Part shown: one piece after another, positions 12,301 through 27,800 of the stretch | How positions within the stretch are numbered: position 1 is the stretch's first letter | How the letters are laid out: every line of letters begins with the position of its first letter | DNA from: Daphnia pulex | Taxonomy: Eukaryota > Arthropoda > Branchiopoda > Diplostraca > Daphniidae | Length of the DNA stretch: 64,000 nucleotides | Assembly (NCBI RefSeq): GCF_021134715.1 | Contig: NC_060027.1 | Location: 4,588,001 to 4,652,000 of the forward strand | Reading direction: 5' to 3' | Program-made: the position numbers and the translations under genes | Notes under the pieces: model-generated | Told to the model about the DNA's origin: nothing | The model's input: only the letters and a program-made list of their open reading frames with translations | Database searches by the model: none

Positions 12301-15300
12301 CGGTTCTAAAAGCTGCAAGAAGCCGAATGCTGCTGGTCTATACAGTCCGATACATCCATTATAAATATAGGCCCAGAATGCCATAGTATAGTATATGTGG
12401 GAGTAGAGATATAGTCTGTCTATAACATCTAATATTCTGTGTACACAGACATGTACTCAGCGGAGCATAGTCTAACAGGTCCTATAGACATCCATCAGCA
12501 GCTACATATTACTGGGGCATAGTCGCCGGAGAGCACCAGCACCAGCGCAAAATAAACAAAACGCAACTCTATCCACGGACGACGGTGCATGCGAGAGAGC
12601 GACTGAAGCGACGCAGAAATGCTCGGCGAAAGGCTTATTCCATTAAGCCGGCTTTCCTTCCTCTTCTCCTCCCGCAGAGGCCGGCCGGAGAGCACATGCA
12701 GCAGCAAGCAGCAGCCTGGGAGCCATAGAGTCTAAGTGCCAAGTACTGTTTACATCTAAACTTGTTTTATTATAGATGAAGCTGTTGGGCCAAACTATCG
12801 GGGCAGCGCTCAAGTTCTATTACGCTCCATTCCGTTACGCCGTTACCTGTTGAACAGGTTGTCAGTTCGAGTCAATCGCATATCTTATTCGTTTTATTTC
12901 TTGGTTGCTGGATCAAGGCTAAAATGAAAAGGGTAGATGCGTTAATCGTCGTTATGGAATCGTACCATTCAATCATCGTCAGCCCCTTTTCGTATTAAAT
13001 AGAACCCTATAACTTTGTAAGAGAGTCAATTCAATTTGATTGTTATAATATCTTTTTTTATTATTTTCTCTTTTCCTGAATTTCAATTCAGTTTTTCTTT
13101 TTGTGAACTACACGCCGGGTAGGGACCTATTTATTGTGAGAGATTTTCATAAACAGGCTCGTCACGTTCCGGCTGGAATCACAGCACTGTGTAGTGTGCG
13201 TCAATCCTTTTTTTTATTTTTTATTTCGTGACTTATGTGGGACAGACGACACACGGAGGAGGACCGTCCCTCCAGCACTCGGCCAACATCAACCCGCTGA
13301 ATGTGCATTCCCGGTTTCCGTCTTTGTCGAGAGGGCCAGCAGCAGACAGTCCAGCATCTCTCCATCGTTTCTTTTTTCAAGGGGGGAAAATAAATTCGCG
13401 GCCGTTAAAGCTTTTCTATAGGAAAAGTTGATTCTTCTTTTGTCGTTATGTGTTACGTGTATAGGGGCAACAAACATTAAGCCGAGTCCAAATTGGGGCC
13501 CATTGCCAACTATGGACTATATTATACACTACGTGGCAGCTCTGAATTATATTTTATTTGGTTGACATTGTGACTCAAAGGAAAACAAGCTTACATACGA
13601 CGTTATAAACTGTCGCCCAGCGTTTCCTGGCACCCGCCAAGTTTGAAACCGAGTTTTTATTTCTCGTGAAAAACTTCTCGGGAAGATTCTAACAAGCGCG
13701 CTTTTGAAATGTTTGACTTTTTATATCCGTACGAGTATGCATGCCAATTAGCCGGGCACACCGGCAAGAAAAATTAAAAATGGGAAACGTGAAGAAGAAG
13801 GTTAAGCGATTTTCGGAAAATAAATAATTTGAGAAGGTCTCCACGCGCCGTAAATAATAAAGGAAAAACAGTTAACACTTGATGAAGCATTCGCCAAGTG
13901 GCAGTTTATCCTCTCCGCGTGTAAGCCCAATCAACTTGAAAGAGTTTTTCTCGGGATCAGATAGTGTATCTACACGCAGACTTTGTACTGGGCGACACGA
14001 GAAAAATGACGATAGTAGTTGGATATATAGTACAAGTTTTTTTTCCGACTAAATTCCCTTGTCCTTAAAATATTAAAAAAAAGGGTGGGGGAATTATTGA
14101 TCTTTATTTTGTTTTTGAACCAAAGTTTTTTCTCCATAATGAGATTTGGATTATGTATTTCCAAGCTGCGCACATTTCTGAGGAAGAGCAGCATCCGAGT
14201 TGGCTAACATCTATAACATGTTTCCTATATGTAGGTACCAGAAAACTGGCTGAAATATTCCCGACACTCTGCCCTGGTTATATTCCCAACGTCGTTTAGT
14301 AGATATACTTTTGGGGGGTGTACAGGCTTCATATGCATGGACACAACGCTCCGAGAGAGAGCGAAAGAGTTGAAGAAGCGCTTCAATCGATAGCGCATAA
14401 ATAGGAGGAACGCGGAATAATAAAAAGAAAAGAAAAGAAAGATGAGAGAGGAGAGAAAAAAAAATAGTAGCTGTATGTATATACCGCAGGAGACTTTGAG
14501 CTTCGATGAATCTTGCGTATGACGCCGTTTCCCTTTGACAGACATCGATCGCCTTGTGCCTCCACTTTTATGGCATGTTTTGGCATTCGCCAACACGCGC
14601 CCCCACGTCCAACACAAAAACCGGACTACCTTTTCTTAGTGGAACACTTTCCCTTATTACGTTGGCGAGGTCTAAACTATTTACCGATTTTTTTTTAAAT
14701 CTTTCACTCGATATGCGCCAAAAAATCCAGCTGTCCGCTTACGTTTCAATTTCAATTTTCTACTCAAATTGAGCGCGCGGGGGTCAAAAATTTGAAATTC
14801 AAAAGGATCGAGTGCGCTGGCGACTTGTCAAATGGGCGCCCCCAAAATAAAAATTGAAAAATCAAAAAAAGTTAGAAAATAATAATAATAACAATAAAAA
14901 CGGCGGGAAAGAGAGAAGAGATTGATTGCGAAGGCAGCTGGTAAAACATTGGTGGTCCCCGCGGCGTGAATAGCGACAGTTTTATTTTGTTTGATCCGCC
15001 CTTGTTTTACCGTTCACGTCCACCTCTCAAGTCGTCCTCTTCTTCTTCTTGTTTTAGCTTTGCGCATTCACGGCAATTTTCCCCGTGACGAAGGTGATGG
15101 GCAAAAGAAAAGAGGCAGAAAGATTTAACACAAGAGATGGAGAGGGGATGGATGGGGGGATGTTATTTTTCTTTTTCAAAAACCTGTGTTATTCACAAGC
15201 GAGAGTTCTTTTTTAAAAAAAAAAATAAAAAAAAGGATGTCCTAGACGAGCCTGTGTGAGCTTGTCACACTTGATCTCAGCTCGTGTCGTCGAAGCGCCG

Positions 15301-15822
15301 TTCCTTTTATTTTTTCGCCTTTCTTCCCCCTCACCCCACCCATCGCGCGTCTATATAGGAAAAACAAGAAAAAATCCCGGAACATGAGGACGAGAGAGAA
15401 AGAACGAACGAACTGGGGCCCCGCCCCTATCATCATTGAAATATGGATGTGGAAAAGGGAGGCAAGAGGAGTAGAGAAAAGAGGAGTAGAGAAGCAGCCA
15501 CCAGCAAGCGAAGCGTAGAAACAACGCGGGGGCTCTGATAATGTTCCGGGCAGAAGCAGCAGCAGCAGAAGCATAGAGAAAGAGAAGAGGGTGCTGTATA
15601 ACGCCGACATAGGCGACTGCATCAACTGGGCGGCCCACGGTCCCTTCAGTAGTGTTTCACGTGTCGCACTGACGAGTCGCATACACTCCATCTCTGCTCG
15701 GCTCTTCTCTCTTCTCTCTCGTTTGTTTTGACTCTGTCACGCCAAGTCGAAGACGAATTCCTTTTGATTCTCCCAGCGCGTTCCCTCTCTCATTCTCTCG
15801 ACTCTCTCTCGTACACGTCACG
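9342..15822. other. 3' region of CBM14 gene and upstream region of the beat-like gene
   Basis: About 6.5 kb without a supported gene. An AATAAA at 9782 could end the CBM14 transcript. The rest holds AT-rich DNA, short GA- and CT-rich stretches and CAG-type triplets (15551-15570). The last ~150 bases before 15823 are CT-rich and probably hold the 5' leader of the beat-like gene. Minus-strand frames at 15242-15691 are compositional shadows of this CT-rich DNA. Confidence 0.55.
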
Positions 15823-18800
15823 ATGTTTCCCTTTTTGTGTCGGTCCAGCAGTCAGCGACGCCGTGAATCTACAAGTTTCAACGCCGCCGCATTGCCAGCA
15901 ACCGCTCTCGTCTGCTTCCTCTTCATCGGTGAGTGAGCAAGACTTTAGACTTGATTGCACCCACAAACTGCCCCCCATGTATAGAATGTTTTGACTCTTA
16001 TTATGTCGCCAATGCGGTGGAAAATACCACGCCGGGATTTAAATCGAATCAAAACTGAAAATCCTTGTATTTAGTTAGGCTATACTACGTAACTATATCG
16101 ACAGTTTATCTAAGGCTTCCAGTTTTTAAATTCCGTTTGACCTGATTTTTCCAAAGTTTTGAAAAAGTTTGGCCGCCGTCAGCGCGCACCCGAGTGGATT
16201 TACGTCAATTTCAAAATTAAGTCGGGAAGATTATCTCGCGAAGCCTCAATAGTGTATATACATAGCGCTGCTAATAGAGATTTGGATAATGTTATAAAGA
16301 CGGAAGCGGGCCAATGCGGATATACCTTACGACTTTTTTTTCGTTTTTCTTCTACCCCACATTGACATGTCCGGGGAGGAAAATTCGCCTTGTCAAATTA
16401 GGCGAAACCTTAACAAAATGGCAAATGGGCGGGCCGTCGGTGCTTACACGCGAAAAAAAGTAAAATATTTATAAACGTTAGTTTGATGGCCGATTTTATT
16501 TCTCGAGTTATGTTGAGTAGTGCGCCACACTAGAGTCTATAATATAGCTACCTGGGACTGCTGAGCACTGTGATGTTCGTTAAATGTCAAAAAGGTCCCA
16601 AATTCCTGGGATGCATAAGACAGTGATGGACGGGTTGTCGAGTGTGTTCCACTTCACCCCCGGCGTGCAGCGCAGGGTGGCTCTCTTTGATAAGAATAGG
16701 AGAGCTGCTACTATACTACTAGACGACTAGTCTATACTATGGGAGCTATATAGTGTTACACAGGATTAGATCATTCCCGAGATATTTCTTAATGCTGACA
16801 GACTTGAGACGGGACGAAATTTGACAGAGAGGAAAGTGATTCAATCAAGATGGCTATCAGCAATCTAACCCATTTTGCTTTCGGCTGGGGCTGGGCTGGA
16901 GCTGGAGGAAGATCTTATCTTAACCATTTTTTCCCGATGCCGGAATTCTTGATTATCAAGAGGGAAGAAAGACACACACAGGGCCAAAGGGCCCAACTAA
17001 GATGTAAATATCAAAGAAATATATTTACGGAGCGAAATTGCGCACAGCACAGCAGACACAAGGTCCCCCCACCCCACCCCACCCCTCAATAACTCATTCA
17101 ATACTATTATGCAGTCGAAAGTCTATATCCCCCCTCTTTTGATGTCCGTTATTTCGTGTGCTGCTGCACAAGGTATTTCCACAGAGGCGCGGAGGATGTA
17201 TTATAGATGTGTGTGCTCTATAGTGTGTAAAGTTGAGAGAGAGCCTTCTTGGTGGAGCGGGAAAACGCGCGGGAATATTATTCGGAGAATTCAGTTTCAA
17301 AACGAAAAGGCAAGGAATTTGCCTAATGAAGTCTACAGCAGCAGCAGAAAGACGTTGCTTCGCTCATTTCGGGATCCTGTTGAGTGCAATGACTTGAGTC
17401 TTAATAGTCTATCCAGCGTCCATCCCATCCCATCCATCCATCCAGTCAAAAGAAAATCAAGACTTTTTTTTTAGAAACGAGTTTGTTATCATTCCAAAAG
17501 TTGCGCCACACCGAATCAACTTGATTTTCATTTTTTCTTCTGGCCTGAGAACATGCTCGTTAAACAGTTTATCGAGTCGACCAACACGATTATGCGCGAT
17601 TCTATAGGTGTAAAAAGGGAGAGAGACGTCTATAAATTATTTGGATATTTATGCGCACGTACGGCCACGCGCGGAGAGCCTATGGAAGAAAAAAGGAACA
17701 CACATTTAGGCATCAGCATCCGTCAAGGTCCATTCACTACATAAACAAAGTGTAGCCGGGCAAATAAGACGGGCCCCAACGGGATACCGTATTCCTGCTT
17801 TTCAGCCGTGAAAGATGCTAGTAGTACGTAGTAGTAGTAGTAGTAGTAGATGTTTGAGTTTCCTATTGAGGCCGGCATCTAAAAGAGAGAGAAACCATTC
17901 AACAAGGGTGGAAGGAGGAAGTTATTCAAACCAGCGCGCCTTCCCATCAAGTCCAGTCAGTTTTCCCCATACACACATCTAATAATATTCTATGTAGTAC
18001 AAGCTTTGCGATAGCTGGGCTCATCATCTCTTTTCATCCTGTACATACATACACGCCTCTATAAAACTGTAAGAGCTGCACACCTTGTCAAGAAGAGGAA
18101 AAAAAATGAATTTGAAATACGCGCGCTTCAGCCAGAGAGTCCTGCATTAGTCCGTGGAGAGTATCTATAATATATATATATTATTATCTAGCCAAAGACA
18201 AATTCAATGAGCGTCCAGCACATACACATCTAGACACATAAAGAGGAAACTCTGCTGCTGGACTTTGGAAGGGGGGAATTTGATTCAAAAGCCGGCGACG
18301 GACCAAAGCCAATGGCAAATGGATCAAACCCGAAGAGAGATAGAGAGAGAGTTAATATGTATAGCCATGAGGGGATATGTATAGAGAATGACTCCCCTTT
18401 TAAAAGGACCGCCATGCAGATATCTATATCCACCAAAGTACAAAGATGACATCCATCTCTCTCTCCAAGTTCTCCTCTCGTCCAGTCGCCGAGGATACTA
18501 GAGAAAGCGTCTAATTTTCTCTGATGATTTTGCATCAGCGCTGCTATAGTCCAAACGAAGTTATAGAGATGCTCCTCAAGGAGCGCCGGAATGACAAAGA
18601 TGTATATGTATAAGCCATGTTCTCTCTCAACTACGTTGTAGCTAGCTTGTAGCTACGTTGTATTTTCATTTCATGCCACCTTCTCATTTGGAATTCTTTT
18701 TCGACCGACGGACCCCGAAAAAGTCCAACAGCAAAAAGGGAGGGCAGGAAATTTTCCGCGTTCCAGCCAATATATTTGATGCACTGTGTGTTTACAGACG

Positions 18801-21800
18801 GAATAGCAGAAGACGGCCGGAGTTATATATCTATCTATCTAGCGAGCGAGAGCGGAATGAGATTTTGTATTTTTATTTCTTTTCTATTTCTTTTGGCCTA
18901 TCCTCCTCCGCTTCTGTAAGGGCCTTGATGTCATTGTCGTTTTTTTTAGCTTAACTCGATTTCAAATTCCAATTTGGCTCGACAATCTTGAACGGGAGTT
19001 GTCTCTACAGCCCCCCCACCACCCACCAGCCCATTGATCTAGACACACATAAGGCGAAATCCATCAAGTTGATGCTGGCAGTAGACTGTGCTGCCTAGAG
19101 AGTGATTGCATATTGTGTTAAGATAACGTTGATGTCTTACGGATTCCGGAATAGAGCAAAAAAAGACCCACAGCCGAATAGGAGGAGGATACACACGTAT
19201 ACATGTGAAGGGTGGAAGAAGCTACAACATATGAGAGACATTGGCTCTGATCAGATTCCGCGAGCAGCAGAAAAGGGCGGGGCTTTTTTTCTTTTTCCTT
19301 TTTTTTCTGCCCGCGTGCAACCTACACCGGACGTCGGGACGAGCCTTTCACGCGACGCCACTATATACATGATCGAGTGTAAATCAGTGGGCGTCCTTAT
19401 AAAGAGACGCGCGAGAGAAATGTCAACTTTTTCCTCTTTTTTAAAAAAGAAAATCTAAAAAATCAAAGAAGGAAATGAGGAAACACAAGGGTTGTAGGAG
19501 GAATATGTTGGAGTAGTAGTAGTAGCTATATGTATGATGGGATAGCTCTTCTCCCGCACGTCGTGCGTGAAAGCTAAAGAAGAAGAAGATGACAAGAGAG
19601 GGGGGCCGGAGCCGTGGAGGTCTGACATGTCACATGACAAAGGCATACCGAACTTTGATTGCGCCTCGCCCCACTGGACAAATGAACGCACGCAACGATG
19701 GCTGCTTATACACACACACTTCCGGCCAGCTGCTACTGCTGTGCGCGGATCAAAGCCCGGCCCTTCCCCAACACACATCCATGTCAGACAATATATATAT
19801 AATATCAACCAACTCATCGGCAATCTTAGATAAAATACGTATATCGATTGCGTCTACACTTTCAAACTGTCATTATGTGCAACTGAATTGAAAAAAGTTC
19901 TTTTCAGCCTCTTTCTTATATAAGACACACAAGTGGACAGCCCACCGGAAAAAGCCTAAACGTTCTCGTCACATCTTGAAAAGAAAATTAGAGGCCCAGG
20001 TGTGGGATGTGCGCTTAGACATAATAGCCTATACGTGGAAGACGGACTAATAAAGAGATGTGAGGTGTTTGGCTGGAGGTGTAATATTCGTTACTTGACA
20101 CGTCGGTCGAAACTCGAGAGGCTTCTGAATGGGCGACACACACACAATGAGCTGTACCGAGAAGATGAGAGAGGAAGCGCCTCGTTAAGGCTCACAACTT
20201 CCGTTCCCTTCCAGCCCCCCGCCGGTCGCTATTTAGCGCAAAACTTGCCGTAGGGCATATATATCGGGTCCCAAAATATATCTGGGTCTTATACATATAT
20301 ATCTATCTGGCCTGCCCGTTGCTTGATGATTAACCTGCCTTGACAAAAGAGCAATTTCATACATGTAACAACGACCGAAGCCCCGCGGATTGGATGGGAC
20401 AATCTACTGTCAACAACAAGGATCTTGTGTTTCCATTTTGAATGTGGGTGGAGTCAAATGGCCATTCTTTTTTGAACATCATTGGGACTGTGTGTAATGC
20501 CTTTCACGTGGTGGAGAGAGAGAGAGAGTCCAGCAACAGTTGACTGAGTGGCAATTCTTTGAACCAGTTGTGAAATAAGGCGCCAAAATTCAAACGTTTG
20601 ACATTTAAACCATTTCTATAATTAGTATCCCCTCGCGTTAGACGAGTTATAGGCGTTTCGTATATCATTGTTGGTCTCTGTATATGCAAATGCGTACCGT
20701 AACTACCGGAGGGGCGACATTATATATACAAAAGAGCTCGTTTTATTCATTTGAATACATTAGACGGCGTCGACTAATTTACGCGTCTAATCTCTCCTCG
20801 GCGCCGTGTCTCACCAGTAAGCGCTCAAGAGTTACGTGTGGGCGCGCTTGATTATTAAAAGTTGTTCGTTACTACTTTTGAATAAAGTTCGACGACACAT
20901 CAACGCCTTTTTGTACATTGAATTTTTATTTTTATTATTTCCCCAACCGATTTGCATGCTTGCGCATTATGCGCAACACCCCCGCAGCCCTTTTTAAAAA
21001 ATAAGAAAAAAACCGGATGGGGGAGATCAAGGTCCTCTTAATTGTGATCCATTATGCACGACACTCTTCAAACATCTTCAGCCAGTCAACAACAACGTGA
21101 ACGAAAATAAGCCGATCGCTTTTAAATCTAAATATCACAACTCGGAAAATATGAAAGAGAACGGACCCCAGCAGCGACAAATTTGTATATAACGGGGGTG
21201 TCATCATAACGTGCCGATTAAACGACGACGGCGCTGTATATAAATAATGCGCCTACGCTCCATCAACCGGGACACGTCGAATGACGTGAACGAATAGTTT
21301 TGGCAAGAGGAGGAAATAACAAAACGATCGGCCGCTCTTTTATTTTTCTTTTCTTTTTTTCTCCCGCTGTGAGCGACGATCGTTTATTTCCTATCGATAA
21401 TGTTGTGTAACCTCTTTAGTGTCGAACCAACGACTGATGAGTGGCGTCTGGTAGTTAGCGCGCTCGATCCAGCAGCCGCGCTCCATCTTTCTATGTGTGT
21501 GGACACACTCCACAGCCAGTCACGATGATTGACTCATCCATAATCAGCGTGTAACAGTTGCACAGCACTGATTCAACTTTTGCTCTCTTCTCCCCTTCTT
21601 GTAGTATATGTTGTCTTTTCCCCCTTTATTTTTTTATTTATATTATTAGGGCGACTCCTGCCGTGCGCATCAGTCTCGTCGACGTCGTGCACACCCGCGG
21701 CCAAAACAGTTAACCGGAGAGCTCTGCCGCCCGCTATATAGTCCTCTAGATAGTTCCCCCCAATGTTTTTATTTGTGGATGGATGGCCGACATTGTTGTA

Positions 21801-24800
21801 CTATAAGAAGAAAAAGGACATGAACAGGAAAACTTTAGTAGCGCGTATAGATGGAATAAATAGTCTTGGAATATAGACGACGAGCCGGAATGATTGCATC
21901 CTCTTCTTCTTCTCCCTTCACGATCCATTGTCATCATATAGAGAAGGAGCAAAAGAAACCCCCCCGTCAAACTATAGAGTGTACATGTCGACTACTACTG
22001 TACACTACTACTACTACTAGACTGGTGTATATATGGTCGTAATCCTTCGTTCTCCTTACCACCCTCGTTTTCCTTTTATATATTTGTCCTTTTTTGTTTC
22101 TTTTCCTTTTCTTTTCTTTCTTCAGTATTATTTAGACTGGCCTTTTTTCCTTGGTTCTATTCTCTTCTATTCCGGTTCAATCCATTCAATCGAACGCCCA
22201 TTTGTCGTCACTTGTCCCGGCTCCGCTGATGCACTATTCTTGTTAGTTCTCCTAGCTATCCATGTTGATACTTTCAGACGTTTCTACAATCTCAAATGGC
22301 CGAGCTCCGCTTGTTTTTTAGTATCCCTGTTGTGCTGTTTCTCTCGACCATTTGGCGGTTTGCGGTGGGGTTAAGTTTACATCTTATATTATATCCCCTC
22401 CCTCTTCACGTTGAATTAAAAACTATTTCGCCGAGCGCCAATGTTTTTTAAGTTCACATCATCACAGCCCGCCCGGGAATGACGTCATTTAATATTTAAA
22501 TCTCCCCGGCTCGTGCTGATTAAATTCGTCAAGGAAAAAATGAAAAAAAAGCTTTTAGACTAATCAATGTCGCTTTGTTTTTCATATTAAAGTCACGCCA
22601 GTTTTTGTGTAGTATAGTTCTAACGCAAAAAAAAAAAATAATAAAAGTAAATCATCCGCTTTGCTGCTGGGACGAAGGTATTAATATTTTTGGGACACGA
22701 ATCAGTCAATCAAAACATGGTAGATAGAAACGGGCGGCCGTAGATAGCTACTAATTAATCTCGTTGGCGACAGCCCTATATCAAGTTAATGAGCTTTGCA
22801 AATGGTGGGGGGGGGGACCATTGCTGGTGGAGGGAGTCCTATACATAATTGTTGGGCGGCCGGCGCGCCCGCCGACGCTATAGACACACACGGCGCGTGC
22901 CGGTTGTTGTATAGGAAAAGGTCGCGTGTCCGTTTGTTATTTTTGTTGGCCACGATGACGAGCCGCGTTCGAAAAGAAGAAAAAGGGAAGGAAAAGAAGG
23001 AGGAATAATAAAAATAAGAGGGACGATATATAGACCATCAAACTGGGCAAGCGGGCTGGCTGCTGCTGCTGTCCGACGCTTTGAAAAATATAAGGTTTCA
23101 CCCCCCTCTCTCTTTGGTGAATCAGGTTTCCTTTTTGTTCATTCTGTACTTTTTTCTTTCTTATTTCTTTTGTGTTGTATGTGATGGTTTGACTGGTTGA
23201 CTGTTATATCGAAAATGGTCGGCCGACCGGCTGCTGGACTGGGGCTGGACTGAGGCTGGACCATGGGAAAAACGGATGTTTTATTTATACAAGCGCGGGA
23301 TACTCAAAAGGGAAAAATCCTGGCCAACGAGAAAAGAGATGGGCGATGAGAGGTTCTTATATTATATCGAAAAAAAGAGGCAATTCTACACACACACACA
23401 GTCTGTGTGTTGTGTGTGTCTAAGGTGGAGGGGGGTATATATACGGGTCGTCGGTTTTCCTATCCCTCTGATGTTGGATAGATCCAAAAGTAAATCGATA
23501 CTGTATAAATAGAGACATCCCCAAATCTTATTTTTCCCGTGGACGATGGGATAATGAAATCTTTGGGGCCGCATCTTTCAATTGGATGTCCGTCCTGCTG
23601 TGCTGATGTATAGAATATAGGCCCATAGGGGTTTAAAAGGCAACCTATTATGTGGACACTGACAGACCAGACCAGTCTGGGATATCTATCTATAGATAGA
23701 AGACCAACTGATAATTGATTAATAATAACGTTAGATTTATTATATTAGAAAATCGCCGTTGTCGATGGTCAGTCTGGCTGGCTGTCTATTCCCCCGGTGA
23801 TGGTCGATCCTGTATAAATCTTGTGGCCGGCCCAACGAAAATATAATTTGCTCTTTGGTGGTTTGATATGTTGACGTCTGGTCAACACACACACACACAG
23901 TGGGCAGATCGACAGCTTGATGGAGCCCCACCCTGGCTAGCAGCTAGTTCTCTTTACATATAGAGCTACTTCCGTCTATACGTGTACACCAACCACGCCC
24001 TTGAGGGAACACAGCACGGCGGAGACTTGTCTCTCTCTCCTGCCGAGTCATTCGTGATCATATTGAAAGCTTCCCCCCGCCAACAACAACAACCCAAAAG
24101 GGGTTCGAACAACAACCAAACAAAAAAAATGAGAGAGAAAATAATAAGAAACGACGTTGTCACATAATACACAAGCAGAACCCCACACCAAGCCTTATAG
24201 GACGACGCCACGCAAAAAAGGGGTTGGTCGGCCTTTCTAATGTATTGATCATCATCAAGCAAAGAGGGGCGGCTAATACAATCATTCATCATCACGGCGA
24301 GCGGGGCATCTCATCATCATCATTATTGCACCGGCGGCGGCGGGGGGCTCTCTAGGCTGCTGCTGCTCCGTTATTTCACTCGATCAGTCAGTGTTGCTCC
24401 TGCATCGGGATAGTCTCTCTCATCGTCTCTCCACGCCCGAAACTCTCTCCCAATACGCGACGTTACTATCTAGAGAGATCCCCGGCGCGCCAAACTTTAC
24501 ACTCAGCCAATAAAATAGATATAGGCACGCCGCTGAGAGAGAGAGAGAGAGAGAGAAGAAGAGCTCGATGATTGTGTGTGTGGTTTTCACCAGGGCTATA
24601 GTATACCCGTTGATTTCGCATGCAACTGCGCTCTCTATTTATAGCTCCTATTATATTTGATTTATCCCTTGCTAGTTCTATATCAACTTGTGTGTGTATC
24701 ACCAAATCGAAATGGGGTCGTCCCGCTCTAAGTTTGGGACTCCACTCTAAAGATCTCGAGTAGATATTTATTCATTTGAAAAATGTATCAAATGGGCCAA

Positions 24801-27800
24801 CTTTGTGAGTTGAATAATTTGACGAGGTATCGGGTTCGTCGAAGGATATCGCCGTATTTTTTAGGCTTTTTTTGTTTCCCTTTTGAAACCAATATCAAAA
24901 GGGGCTGTGCTGTGAACATAATAGTAGATTGTGGGATGTATAAATCCGTGCGGCGAGCGTATCAACACGTTTATTGGCGGGGAGGAAAAACTGCGAGTCG
25001 TCGGTTAGGACGGCCAAGAAACGACGTCAACGATCGCGTCTCTCGCCCGCTCCGCTCTCTCTATTTCTTATCCAAGAAATTTGTGGAAAGTGGCCCCTCG
25101 CGCGCCAGCACAGACTAATGAAAAAAGCGACACACTCGGATTCGGCGCAAACGGCCGTCGGACGGACGGGCAGGGGTGTAAAAAACAAACAAAAAAAAAA
25201 CGTCCGTTTTCGTGAGAAGAGCCTTCGCCATATCCTGAAAACACTTTGCAACTTTGAAGATATTGCTCACAGCACACAGCACAGGACCATCAGCTTTTCT
25301 AAATAAGCAGTCAGCTGATGGAACAGCTCGTCTTTTAAGCGTTCGGTCCCCCCTGCCATTTTTGTTTATTTATTTATTTATTCTTCTTCTTCTCTGTAGC
25401 GCGGGATTCAGGAAATAGCCTCAAGTATATCACGCGCTCTTACCGCCCGTTTGATGAAACCACTTTTGCTTCCCCCCCGACCGCGTGTAACCACGCGCTG
25501 GAATTCCATTGTGTCCATCATTCTTCTCGTGCGGGACCCGCCGGGCCTATATAGAAGAGACCCCGACCCCAGCAACAATAACCTCAAAAACTGCGCTCGC
25601 CCGGCCCATTTCAAATGCCAAGTTGAATTCAAATTATATACGTACGTCCGTGTGTGTATATAAAGTTCTCCTTCTTCTTGCAAAAAGTAATTTTTTTTTT
25701 TTGGGTTGGAAGTAAAAAAGAGAAAAGTTTATTTTCAAAACTGAATGGCTTGGCAGTCGGCCATTGTGGTGGGAGACCCGCAGCAGTCTCGAATATATAA
25801 AGAAAGAGAAAAAGGAAAAAATGCAACTATGTATAATGTATATTATTCGAGTAAGTCATGACAATATAGCGGTGGCCAATGGACCATCACGTTCCCCATG
25901 TCTGGTCGTGCCATCTCGAAACATCAGCGCTCCTAGCTGCTCCTATACTACTACTCCCTACTACTCCTACTACGCGGCTCCTAATAATAAAAAAAAAGGG
26001 AGACGGAAAGAACACACACACACACATTTATACCGTGGCGAGAGAGAGACAACACAAAAGAAGATTGTGTGAAAAAAAGGAAAAGAAAAGAAAACTGTGC
26101 ATTGCATAGACGACATGTGTGGCAGAGAGAGAGGAGGGAACATAAGAGCCTCCCAGCAGCGTAGACTTGTGGAGATGGCCATCACCACACACGCGAGTTT
26201 GATACAATGAACCTCATAGCAGAGCTGCTGCTGCTGCTGCCAAAAAAAGAAGGGAAAAAGCTGCACTTACACTTCATAACAATTAGTTAGTGTGTACACA
26301 GCAGTCAGCCAGCCAGCCAGCCAGCGCCAGCCCCAGACAGACAGACACAACGCAAGAGGATATCCCATTGATTTCAAGCAGAGACTCTTGCGTAGAGTAT
26401 ATATATGTGTATGACCGTTTGCTGTCAACGATGGCCAGTTCCGAGTATGTTCTATTTATATGTTGTGGGGGGGTTATTATTCTTTGATTGTTGATGCCAA
26501 AAGGAAACCCCCCTCTCTTCGTCTATACACAAACACTGGAACTGGAACGTCTATTCTCCGCTTTCTTATTTATATATTTTTGAATGGCGCGCGCGGGTGT
26601 AGGATTCTCTTTGAACCGCTGGTGGTGGTGGTAGTACAAGTACTCTAGTACTTTCTCGGTGTGGTGTGTCATATAGTCTATTGGAGCAAACAATAGACCC
26701 CGGAAAGTAAAGGAAAAATAAAAAGAACATACTGAACTTGAACGAAAGGCCACAGCTGTCGCTGGTTAATATAAAGGCTGTACCCTCTATAGTCGAGGTT
26801 ATACAGCGAACTAATAAATATAGTACTAGTGAATTCGAATATAGTAGCTGGACGCCGAGAGATGATCGGACTAGATATATCTGCCACCCTCGCTTATTTT
26901 CGGTATAGATGTCAGTTTCATCGCGAGCGGGTGAATGACGGCTGGGCAATAGGTTATTTGGCGCGGGTGATCCTTTCATTTGATATCGGGCCCCAGCGGG
27001 TTCTTCAACCCCTCTCCGCTGGCCATCGCAGAGATGACCAGAGCAGCCGCGATAGAAAACAAGGGAGGAAAAAAAGATGCATCCGGTTTTTGGGACAAGT
27101 TGACGTTTTACTTCCTAGTCCGTCTTTTAATACATATTTATTGGATCAGCTAGCGGCGAGCGGCGGCGTCTAACCGTAAAACTTTTTGGGAACCGTCTGG
27201 CAGCAGCAGGTCGTTGATCCTCTCGGAAACGTCAATTCACAGCGATAGACACACGTAAATCAAAGATTAAATATTTCATCAACTTGTGTAATATCAATTG
27301 ACGCCAGGGGAAATGTTTGCTGCCGCTGGTTTTCCGATCATTTCTAATCGAAATTCAATTCATATTAATGCTGTGAATTACAGACAGGGCGTATAGAGCA
27401 TCATCATATGTCTACTCTGTCATCATTTGACGCAGTGTTAATGTACAGAAAAACTCCTTTTCTTTCCACAGTAGCCGAGAGGGTCGATCGACCCAGATTC
27501 CGTCTCGATTGTCGATGCCTTACTGTTGATTGTTTTTGTTTATCTTGAATGTATACCATTTTTTCTAGCTCTACAAAACAATGTCAAGCCTTTGGCCATG
27601 GCCCGAGGGTCCTATCAATATCATGAGAGGCGTCAGAACATGTGTCGGAGATGTTTTTTTCTTTTTTCTTCTTTTTTCGTCCGTCCGTAATCACCGTGCC
27701 CATGTTCTAAGAGCATCCAGCCGGGATGGAATGGGATGGAATGGGAGGGGGGTGTTCTGTGTTTTGTTTTTCTGATGTCCTTGTGCTTGTGCTATATATG

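Noticed and set aside
15242..15691. Minus-strand 149-codon frame upstream of the beat-like gene
   Set aside because: It is produced by CT/GA-rich leader DNA on the other strand; no domain and no splice partner.
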